Shown here one piece after another: positions 16,714 to 23,840 of a DNA stretch of 51,536 nucleotides. The stretch covers positions 1-51,536 of the forward strand of contig JADCGX010000048.1 in the NCBI GenBank assembly GCA_020248785.1. The letters are read 5' to 3'. Every line of letters starts with the position of its first letter. Within the stretch, counting starts at the first letter, position 1. The notes beneath the pieces were generated by a model. The model worked only from the letters and a program-made list of their open reading frames with translations, was not told the origin of the DNA and did no database searches. Origin of the DNA: Burkholderiales bacterium. GTDB lineage: Bacteria; Pseudomonadota; Gammaproteobacteria; Burkholderiales; Burkholderiaceae_F. The position numbers and the translations under genes were made by a program.

Positions 16714-18084
16714 ATGCAGACCGAGATCCTTGCCGAGCATGCCGCCCGCAGCGCGCGGGCGGCGGCGCAACTGCGTGGCCTGCATGCGGCCGCCTCGGAC
16801 GCGCCGCTGCGCCTGGCCAAGCACACCTCCAACCTGTTCCGCGACCGCGCGGCCGTGCGGCGGCGGCTGGACCTGTCGGCCCTGTGCCGCGTGCTGGCCA
16901 TCGACCGCGCACAAATGCAGTTCGACGCCGAGGGCCTGACCAGCTACGAGGACCTGGTGGCCGCCACGCTGGCGCAGGGCTGCATGCCCGCGGTGGTGCC
17001 GCAGTTGAAGACCATCACGGTCGGCGGCGCGGTGGCTGGCGTGGGCATCGAGGCGACGTCGTTCCGCCATGGGCTCGTGCACGACACCATGACCGAGCTC
17101 GAGGTGCTGTTGCCCGACGGCGAGATCGTCGTGGCCAGCGCCACCAATGCGCACCGCGACCTGTTCCACGGCTTTCCCAACTCGTACGGCACGCTCGGCT
17201 ACGCTCTGCGCGTGCGCGCGTGCCTGCTGCCGGTCAAGCCCTGCGTGCACGTGCGTCACCTGCGGCACAGCGATCCAGCGGCCTTCTTCGCCGACCTGGC
17301 TGTGCACTGCGCGGGCGATGCTGACTTCGTCGACGGCGTTGTCTTCGGCCCGCATGAGCAGGTGCTGAGCGTGGCGCGCTTCGGGGACGCGCCGCCGCCG
17401 CGGCGGCCCACGGTCAGCGACTACACCTTCGAGAACATTTACTACCGCTCGCTGCGCCAGCGCGACGAGGACGTCCTGAGCGCCGCCGGCTATTTGTGGC
17501 GCTGGGACACCGACTGGTTCTGGTGTTCCAAGAACGTCGGCGCGCAGCACCCGCTGCTGCGGCGGCTGTACGGCCGAAAGCGCCTGGGCTCACGCACCTA
17601 CACGCGGCTCATGCGGCTGGACGCACGGCTCGGGCTCACGCGTACCCTTGGCCGCCTGCGCGGCCTGCACGCGGAATCGGTGATCCAGGACGTGGACATC
17701 CCGCTGCCGCGCGCGGCGGAGTTCCTCGACTTCCTCCTGGCCGAGGTGGGCGTGCTGCCGATTTGGGTCTGCCCCATCGGCCCCGTGCCGCGCCGCACCG
17801 ACTTCACGCTCTACCCGCTCCAGCGCGACACGCTGACCTTGAACTTCGGCTTCTGGGATGCCGTGCGCACGCGCGAGCCGTGGCCGGCCGGCCACTTGAA
17901 CCGGAAGATCGAGGCCAAGGTGATCGAACTCGGCGGCATCAAGTCGCTGTACTCGGACAGTTACTTCGACCGCGACACCTTCGCCCGCGCCTACAACCTC
18001 GACGCCTACGAGCGACTCAAACGCAAGTACGACCCGGCGGGACGGCTACCGGGGCTGTACGAGAAGTGCGTGCTGCGGGTGTGA
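16714..18084 (+). CDS. FAD-binding oxidoreductase, DHCR24-like (possible TmsA)
   Basis: The 456-residue protein has a PCMH-type FAD domain. It shows LTSYEDLVAATL, then VVPQLKTITVGGAVAGVGIEATSFRHGLVHD, written here across the FAD-contacting loop, followed by LEVLLPDGEIV. The motif VGGA..G.GIE..S...G is the one seen in sterol delta-24 reductase (DHCR24/DWARF1) and in the TmsA/BfaA enzymes that reduce 10-methylene fatty acids. No signal peptide or clear membrane anchor is visible. It follows the methyltransferase on the same strand and ends convergent with the restriction gene at 18118. With that partner it probably reduces a methylene-branched acyl chain. A different alkene reduction cannot be excluded. 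Confidence 0.85.
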   Translation: MQTEILAEHAARSARAAAQLRGLHAAASDAPLRLAKHTSNLFRDRAAVRRRLDLSALCRVLAIDRAQMQFDAEGLTSYEDLVAATLAQGCMPAVVPQLKTITVGGAVAGVGIEATSFRHGLVHDTMTELEVLLPDGEIVVASATNAHRDLFHGFPNSYGTLGYALRVRACLLPVKPCVHVRHLRHSDPAAFFADLAVHCAGDADFVDGVVFGPHEQVLSVARFGDAPPPRRPTVSDYTFENIYYRSLRQRDEDVLSAAGYLWRWDTDWFWCSKNVGAQHPLLRRLYGRKRLGSRTYTRLMRLDARLGLTRTLGRLRGLHAESVIQDVDIPLPRAAEFLDFLLAEVGVLPIWVCPIGPVPRRTDFTLYPLQRDTLTLNFGFWDAVRTREPWPAGHLNRKIEAKVIELGGIKSLYSDSYFDRDTFARAYNLDAYERLKRKYDPAGRLPGLYEKCVLRV

Positions 18085-18117
18085 GTGAGTTGGCTGTCGC
18101 GCTCGGGCAATGCGGCC

Positions 18118-20841
18118 TCAGACGGGACTTCGCTGGAAGCGTGTCAAGTCCACGAGCCGCGCGGCTTCGTTGACCGCGTTGTGCGGAACAAGAAGGTATT
18201 TCCAGGGTGGCCGGCCAACAGACTTGCAGTAGTCGCTGGCGTGCGCGCACCAACGGGCTGCCGCCTCGGCTTTGGCAATGACGCTGCGCTCCTTCAATTC
18301 GTCTTCCGACTTCGTCTCAATCATCAGAACGACGCTCGCGGTCTCTGCGACGAAGTCAGGCACGTACTCCGGCTCTTCGGGGCCAAGTCGGTAGTAGATC
18401 TGGAATTGGCCCCTCGCTGGCCTGAACCAGCGCGCTGCATCGCGCTCAAGGATCAACGCCAGTCGCCGCTCGGTGCCCGAGTCAAACTTTTGCACCGGGT
18501 ACAGACAGCGCTCGAAGCCGCCGAACAGCATCTGCTTGATGCGAGAGGGCTCCTCGACGGTCGCTCGCACGTCGCGCACCGTGTCGCCTGGCCCCAGGGT
18601 GAACACGCTTGGCCGCAGCGCCGTGAAGCCACGGCTCACCTGGACATCTAACTCGGTGGCGCGCTGCCAGAAGTGCGCCGCCATCTGTGCATGCACCTCC
18701 TTCGCAATTTGGGCGCCATGGCGGTCGAGCACATTGAGTACCTCCGGCTCTCCAAGGTAGCTGCGCAGATGCTTCACCACCTGCCCCGCCAGGTCGTATA
18801 GAAGCTCTGCCTGCGTGAAGTAATCGATATCTTCATAGTCCACCAGGGCGTGGACGATGTAGTCCTCTGGTCGCGCTTGGGCGCGGCCTGACTCGGCCTC
18901 CAGGGTGAACTGTTCGCTGGTCCGCAACATCTGCCCGACGATCTGCCGCTCGCCCGGCTGCAGATGCAACTGGCTCACATCCACCGTGAAGGGCTCGAAG
19001 CCGCTTGTCACCTCGCCCTTTGGCACCACGGTGATGCGGGGAATGTCGATAGTCTGCTGCACGACCAGCTCGGTCGTCTTTGCCACCACGCGCTCCATGT
19101 CAATGGGCGCCGGCTCCGGCAGCAGGCTGGTCTGCTTGGGGGGCCAGCGTTCCCGCACCTCAGCCAGGATGCGCTGCTGCACCTCCGGCTGCAGGAGCGA
19201 CTGGCTCGACGGCACCAGATCGCGCCGTACTTCGTAGCGGCCCATTACCTCCATCGCCAACCGGGCGATCTCACGCTCCCCCTCGCTGGCGAAGATCGGC
19301 GCTGCCCCAACGCGCAGCGTCGCGGCCGAGGCTTCCGGCGCCGTGGGCGGGGTAGCCGACAGCGGAACCTGCTCGAGGCCCAGCATGACCTTGGCGGTAG
19401 GACTCACGACGATGCTCTGCGGCCGTTCGTCGCTGCCCGGCGGGTCCAACTCCAGCCGCTGTAGCTTGATTGGCGAGTCGGACCGGTTCGCCTCGTCGAT
19501 GATCTCCTGGAACCTGTCGTGCGCCACGATGTTCAGCCGGTCCACCGCGGCGACGTTCGTGCGCTTCCCGTAGGGCAACCGCAGGCCGCGGCCGATGGAC
19601 TGCTCGATCAGCGTGCGCGCATTGGCCGCGCGCAGCGGCACGATGGTGTAGAGGTTGGTGACGTCCCAGCCCTCCTTGAGCATGTTGACGTGAACCACGA
19701 TCTCCGTCGGCTCGTCCACGCTCTCCACCGCCAGCAGTCGGCGGATCATCTCTTCCTCTTCGGCGCCGGTCTTGCTGCTGTCGACCTGGATCACCTTGCC
19801 GCGGTACCGGCCGCCGTGGAAGACATCGCTTTCCATCGTCTCCTTCAGGCGGGCGGCATGGGTGGTGTCGCGGGCGATCACCAGCATGAACGGCTTGACC
19901 GGTCGCACGCCGTTCTCGCGCGCGTAGGTCATCAGCTCAACCTTGGTCAGCTCGTGCAGCCGCACGCCGTCTTCGAGCTTGACCTTCTCCACCTCCTCGG
20001 GTGTGTGGCTGCGCGCGTCGAAGTTGCGCTGTGTCACGACCGCCGGTTCCTTGACGAAGCCGTCCTCCATGGCGCGCGCCAGCGGGTAGTCCACCACCAC
20101 GTTGCGGAAGGGCACCGGCCCGCGCGAGCTCTCGACGAATGGCGTGGCCGTCAGCTCCAGGCCGAGCAGCGGCCGCAGCTCATTGATGGCGCGCACACCG
20201 GCGCTGGCGCGGTAGCGGTGCGATTCGTCCATCAGCAGCACCAGGTCGGGAAGGCCGGCCAGGTGGTTGAAGTAGCTGTCGCCCAGCACCTCGCGCATGC
20301 GCTTGATGCGCGGCTCCTTGCCGCCGCGCACCTCGGCGTTGATCTTGCTGATGTTGAAGACGTTGATGCGTACCTGGCCCAGCAGGCTGCCGCTGGCGAC
20401 ATCGCGCTGGTCGTAGTCGTCGCCGGTGATCACCACCGGCGCATTCGTGGCGAACTCGGCGATGCCCTTGAACACGTACTTCGGCGTGTTGGGCGTGAAG
20501 TCGGCCTTCAGCTTCTCGTAGATGGTGAGGTTGGGGGCCAGCACGAAGAAGTTCTGCACGCCGTAGGCCAAGTGCAGGTAGCTGATGAAGGCGCCCATCA
20601 GGCGTGTCTTGCCCACGCCCGTGGCCAGTGCAAAGCACAGCGACGGGAATTCGCGCTCGAAGTCCTGCAGCGACGGAAACTCGGCCTTCAACGTCGCCAG
20701 CACTGCATCCAGCGCCCGCTCGCGTTGCAGCATCGCCGGTGCAGCCTCCAGCGCCTGCGCCAGCCGCTCCAGCGACAAAGCCTGCGGTGCGCGCAGCGAG
20801 AGCCGGCCGCTCACGGCGTTCAGCGTGCGTCGGTGCTGCAT
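18118..20841 (-). CDS. Type III restriction enzyme Res subunit (SF2 helicase with PD-(D/E)XK nuclease)
   Basis: The 907-residue protein is a superfamily 2 translocase with Walker A ATGVGKT (73-79), a DESH box in LLMDESHRYRA (205-208), LELTATPF, and motif VI IEQSIGRGLRLP. Near the C-terminus, EYVPDFV (825-831) followed by LMIETKSEDEL (839-849) gives the PD..ETK pattern of a PD-(D/E)XK endonuclease. This is the classical Res architecture: ATP-driven communication and cleavage when two unmodified sites meet. Its start ATG shares its A with the TGA of the DUF1016 gene (TGATG), so the two are translationally coupled. The nuclease gene lies between this gene and mod, which is unlike standard mod-res pairs. 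Last gene of the five-gene operon. Confidence 0.92.
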   Translation of the reverse strand: MQHRRTLNAVSGRLSLRAPQALSLERLAQALEAAPAMLQRERALDAVLATLKAEFPSLQDFEREFPSLCFALATGVGKTRLMGAFISYLHLAYGVQNFFVLAPNLTIYEKLKADFTPNTPKYVFKGIAEFATNAPVVITGDDYDQRDVASGSLLGQVRINVFNISKINAEVRGGKEPRIKRMREVLGDSYFNHLAGLPDLVLLMDESHRYRASAGVRAINELRPLLGLELTATPFVESSRGPVPFRNVVVDYPLARAMEDGFVKEPAVVTQRNFDARSHTPEEVEKVKLEDGVRLHELTKVELMTYARENGVRPVKPFMLVIARDTTHAARLKETMESDVFHGGRYRGKVIQVDSSKTGAEEEEMIRRLLAVESVDEPTEIVVHVNMLKEGWDVTNLYTIVPLRAANARTLIEQSIGRGLRLPYGKRTNVAAVDRLNIVAHDRFQEIIDEANRSDSPIKLQRLELDPPGSDERPQSIVVSPTAKVMLGLEQVPLSATPPTAPEASAATLRVGAAPIFASEGEREIARLAMEVMGRYEVRRDLVPSSQSLLQPEVQQRILAEVRERWPPKQTSLLPEPAPIDMERVVAKTTELVVQQTIDIPRITVVPKGEVTSGFEPFTVDVSQLHLQPGERQIVGQMLRTSEQFTLEAESGRAQARPEDYIVHALVDYEDIDYFTQAELLYDLAGQVVKHLRSYLGEPEVLNVLDRHGAQIAKEVHAQMAAHFWQRATELDVQVSRGFTALRPSVFTLGPGDTVRDVRATVEEPSRIKQMLFGGFERCLYPVQKFDSGTERRLALILERDAARWFRPARGQFQIYYRLGPEEPEYVPDFVAETASVVLMIETKSEDELKERSVIAKAEAAARWCAHASDYCKSVGRPPWKYLLVPHNAVNEAARLVDLTRFQRSPV

Positions 20842-22121
20842 CAGGCTGGCCCCTCCCCGGGCAGTGTGGTGGTGGGTGTCGCACCCTCCAACTGCGCCAG
20901 CTCGCGCCGCAGCTCGTCCTGCAGTTGCGCTTCGGTCGGCAAGTGAAGCTGGTAGCGACTGGCGAAGACCTGCTCGGCGCGGTCAGCCAGCACGTAGCGC
21001 ACCACGGCGTCGTTCTTCTCGCTGCACAGGATCAGGCCGATGGTCGGGTTGTCCTCCGCCGTGGCCACTTCGCGGTCGTAGTAGTTCACGTACAGCAGCA
21101 TCTGGCCCAGGTCGCCGTGGCCCAGCTTGCCCACCTTCAGGTCGATCACCACGTAGCACTTGAGCTTCACGTGATAAAAGACCAAGTCGGGGTAGAAATG
21201 GTCGCCGTCCAGCGTCAGCCGCTGTTGCCGGCCGACGAACGCAAAGCCGCTGCCCAGTTCGAGCAGGAAGGCCTGCAACTGGTTGAGCAGGGCCTCCTCG
21301 ACACGCGATTCCACCAACCGGTGCGACTGCGGCAGGTCCAGGAACTCCAGCACATACGGGTCCTTGATGGCGTCGCGCGGCCGCGCCGGCAGCAGTCCCT
21401 CGTTGGCCAGCGCCAGCACGCCGCGCTTGTCGCGGCTCTTCAGCAGCCGCTCGAACAGCAGCGAGTTGATCTGGCGTTCGAGTTGCCGGGCCGACCAGCC
21501 GCTGCGCAGCGCTTCGATCTCGTAGAAGTCGCGCACCTCGCGCCGCTCCACCTTGAGGAGCAGGCGATAGTGCGTCCACGACAGGGCCGGGTGCAGCACG
21601 CCGGGGCGCCAGGCGCCGCCGGCGGTTGCCGACGACTCGGCCGATTCGTCACGCGGCGCGTGTTGAATGTGCGCGGCGGCAGATTCAACACGCGGCGCGT
21701 GTTGATTGCCGGCGGCCAGCAGTTGTGGATAGGCCAGGTAGAAGCCGCGCATGTACTGCAACGCGCTCACGGAGAAGCCGCTGCCGAACTCGCCCGCCAG
21801 CTGGGCCGACAAGGTCTTGAGCAGCGCCAGCCCGTAACCCGCGCGCCGCTTGCCGCGTTGCTCGGCTTCCACGATCTGCTGGCCGATCAGCCAGTTTGCG
21901 CAGGCGTGCGCGGTGTTGACCGAACGCGCCGCCTGGTTGCGCGAACGCTCCCAGATGCCGCGGATGCGCTCCAGCAGCGCCGCATCGACCGGCGCCGCGG
22001 CAGCCGCAGCGCGCGCCCGGCCCGCCGGCGGCGCGGGCTGCGAAGTGGGCTGCATCGCGAGCTGCGTCACCCGCTGCGTGGCACGACGCTTGGTCGCCTT
22101 ATTGGCACCGCGCGTGGCCAT
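20841..22121 (-). CDS. DUF1016 / PDDEXK nuclease domain-containing protein (YhcG-like)
   Basis: The 426-residue protein has a basic, Ala-rich leader (1-45) and a DUF1016 N-terminal helical domain (about 46-130; LLKTLSAQLAGEFGSGFSVS). A low-complexity linker (about 135-170) contains two 13-residue repeats. The C-terminal nuclease domain has LTLDGDHFYPDLVFYH (PD at 311-312) and CYVVIDLKVGKL (DLK, 327-329), the PD-(D/E)XK signature. YhcG-like proteins are often carried inside restriction or toxin-like loci and are thought to be nucleases; their targets are not established. The ATG shares its A with the mod stop (TGATG), and its own stop overlaps the res start. It is therefore stoichiometrically tied to the Mod-Res pair. 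Confidence 0.9.
   Translation of the reverse strand: MATRGANKATKRRATQRVTQLAMQPTSQPAPPAGRARAAAAAAPVDAALLERIRGIWERSRNQAARSVNTAHACANWLIGQQIVEAEQRGKRRAGYGLALLKTLSAQLAGEFGSGFSVSALQYMRGFYLAYPQLLAAGNQHAPRVESAAAHIQHAPRDESAESSATAGGAWRPGVLHPALSWTHYRLLLKVERREVRDFYEIEALRSGWSARQLERQINSLLFERLLKSRDKRGVLALANEGLLPARPRDAIKDPYVLEFLDLPQSHRLVESRVEEALLNQLQAFLLELGSGFAFVGRQQRLTLDGDHFYPDLVFYHVKLKCYVVIDLKVGKLGHGDLGQMLLYVNYYDREVATAEDNPTIGLILCSEKNDAVVRYVLADRAEQVFASRYQLHLPTEAQLQDELRRELAQLEGATPTTTLPGEGPA
21643..21708. repeat. Two-copy 39-bp-period tandem repeat in the DUF1016 linker
   Basis: A 27-bp unit at 21643-21669 recurs at 21682-21708 with 24 of 27 identical bases and a period of 39 bp (13 codons). It encodes the repeated peptide QHAPR(V/D)ESA in the linker between the two domains. 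The second copy contains AACACGCGGCGCGTGTT, a palindrome with a 3-base centre. The unit is in frame, so copy-number changes would lengthen or shorten the linker without disrupting the protein. Confidence 0.8.
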
Positions 22122-23833
22122 CAGGCCGGCTCTCCGTCGAAAAGATCGTCCTGGGCTTGCGTCGTCGCCTTGCGCCCACGCCCCGCGGCGCGAGCCGCGG
22201 GTGCTGCACCGGGCGCCGGTTCATCCGGTTGCGCCATCGGAAGATTGGCCACGTTCAGGCTGTAGTCGTCGCGACCCCACTCGCAGCTTGCCAGCACGGT
22301 CTTGGGGATCTTCTTCAGCGTGAGGTTCGGCCAGCGTTCAGCCGCCTGTGCGGTGCTGACCCCATGCCAGGCCGCACACAGCACCACCAGGCTGCGCTGC
22401 GGGCCCACCTCTTCGGCCAGCGCCTGCAACTGCGCGGCCGACAGGGTCTGCGTGGTCACGTACAGAAAGTCGCGCTCGCTGGCGTGGCCGTGCTGCCACC
22501 AGTGCGTCTCCGAAGGCGCGTAGGTGAAGCCCTGCAGCTTGCACAGGGCCTGCGCCAGCGTGGCGGCGTCGTACTCGCGGCTGATGACCCAGTTGCCCCA
22601 GCGATCGCGCTCCAGCAGCGATGGCGCCAACCGGTAGTAGCGAAAGCCGCCGCCGCCTTTCCAGCCCACCGCCTCGGTAATGCCGCCGGGGTCGTCACCG
22701 TCGATCACCTTTTTCAGGCGCGGAATGATGTGCGTGTGGCAGTGTTCGCCCAGCTCCACCATGATCCAGCGGCGGCCCATCTTGTGGGCGACGGCGCCGG
22801 TGGTGCCGGAGCCGGCGAAAGAGTCGAGGACGAGATCGCCGGGGTCAGTTGCAATGTGAACTGCTCGCTCAACTACGCCCTCCGGCTTCGGATTGTCGAA
22901 TACCTCAGCTTCGGGAAGAAGCTGAATGAGAGAGCGTTTTGCTGTGTCGTTCGTACCAACGTCATCCGCATACCAAATAGTCTCCGGCGTTAGTCCATCG
23001 TCTTTGTTCTCATGCAGGAATCGCTTGATACGAGGCACATTGCCACCATCAATCCCAAACCAGATCCTTCCTTCCCGCACGGCTTCTTCCATCCGCGCCT
23101 TCGTGTAGCGCCAAGCATTACCTGGTGGCGGATCAACCACTCGACCACTTGGTGTCGTCACGCTGTAAAACTGACTCTTCGTCGCATGGCCTGCCTGGGC
23201 CAATGCTGAAACGGACTGCCAAGGCCCCCTCGGGTCGTTATCCGGATTCTTGTACCGATCACGTACGGCCTCACTGAGCGGGAGGTCCTTTCGAATACGC
23301 TCGAAACTCGCTCGGTTTACGGCGTAGACCAGCAGGTGATCATGCTTGAACGAGAACACACGGCGGTTCTCCCGCGACTTCCGTTTTTCCCAGATGACGT
23401 TGGCCACGAAGTTCGCCCGGCCGAACACCTCGTCGCACAGCACTTTCAAGTAGTGCGCCTCGTTGTCATCAATCGTGATCCACAGCGACCCGTCCTCGCT
23501 CATCAACCGCCGAATGATCTCCAGCCGATCCCGCATCAGCCCCAGCCAGATCGAGTGCTCCAGCCCGTCGTCGTAGTGCGTGAACGCACTGCCGGTGTTG
23601 TAGGGCGGGTCGATGAACACGCATTTCACCTTGCCCGTGAACTCCGCCTCCAGCGCCTTGAGCGCCAGCAGGTTGTCGCCAAAGATCAGCCGGTTATCGA
23701 ACAGGTCCTGTTCGCTGACGCGCTGCCTGGCGTGATAGCTGCGCGCCGGGTCTTCCAGCAGGATGCGCGGCTCCAGCTTCGGCCGCTTGTCCTTGCCGAT
23801 CCAGGTGAGTTCGAGCTTCTGACTTCTTGTCAT
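22121..23833 (-). CDS. Type III restriction-modification Mod subunit, beta-class DNA methyltransferase
   Basis: The 570-residue protein has catalytic motif IV DPPY (75-78) before the SAM-binding motif I DSFAGSGTTG (337-346). That order defines the beta class, which makes N6-methyladenine (or N4-methylcytosine). The segment between (about 150-330) is the expected target recognition domain, and its DNA is much poorer in GC than the rest of the gene. The C-terminal region (about 380-560) is typical of Mod subunits. Mod sets recognition specificity for both methylation and cleavage by Res. The start ATG 23833 lies 7 bp after the DUF262 gene stop, and its stop overlaps the DUF1016 start. The recognition sequence cannot be predicted here. 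Confidence 0.93.
   Translation of the reverse strand: MTRSQKLELTWIGKDKRPKLEPRILLEDPARSYHARQRVSEQDLFDNRLIFGDNLLALKALEAEFTGKVKCVFIDPPYNTGSAFTHYDDGLEHSIWLGLMRDRLEIIRRLMSEDGSLWITIDDNEAHYLKVLCDEVFGRANFVANVIWEKRKSRENRRVFSFKHDHLLVYAVNRASFERIRKDLPLSEAVRDRYKNPDNDPRGPWQSVSALAQAGHATKSQFYSVTTPSGRVVDPPPGNAWRYTKARMEEAVREGRIWFGIDGGNVPRIKRFLHENKDDGLTPETIWYADDVGTNDTAKRSLIQLLPEAEVFDNPKPEGVVERAVHIATDPGDLVLDSFAGSGTTGAVAHKMGRRWIMVELGEHCHTHIIPRLKKVIDGDDPGGITEAVGWKGGGGFRYYRLAPSLLERDRWGNWVISREYDAATLAQALCKLQGFTYAPSETHWWQHGHASERDFLYVTTQTLSAAQLQALAEEVGPQRSLVVLCAAWHGVSTAQAAERWPNLTLKKIPKTVLASCEWGRDDYSLNVANLPMAQPDEPAPGAAPAARAAGRGRKATTQAQDDLFDGEPA
22850..23350 (-). other. Low-GC mosaic segment within mod (target recognition domain)
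   Basis: Sampled 60-bp lines at 22921-22980 and 22981-23040 count 29 and 30 G/C of 60 (about 49%), clearly below the surrounding gene. The segment covers roughly codons 161-328, the stretch between motif IV/VIII and motif I where beta-class Mod proteins carry their target recognition domain. The abrupt change at both sides suggests replacement of the specificity domain by recombination. Boundaries are approximate. Confidence 0.65.
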
Positions 23834-23840
23834 GCGCCGC

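Noticed and set aside
19519-22265. Long plus-strand frames opposite res and the DUF1016 gene
   Set aside because: The minus-strand genes have intact catalytic motifs; the plus-strand frames have none.
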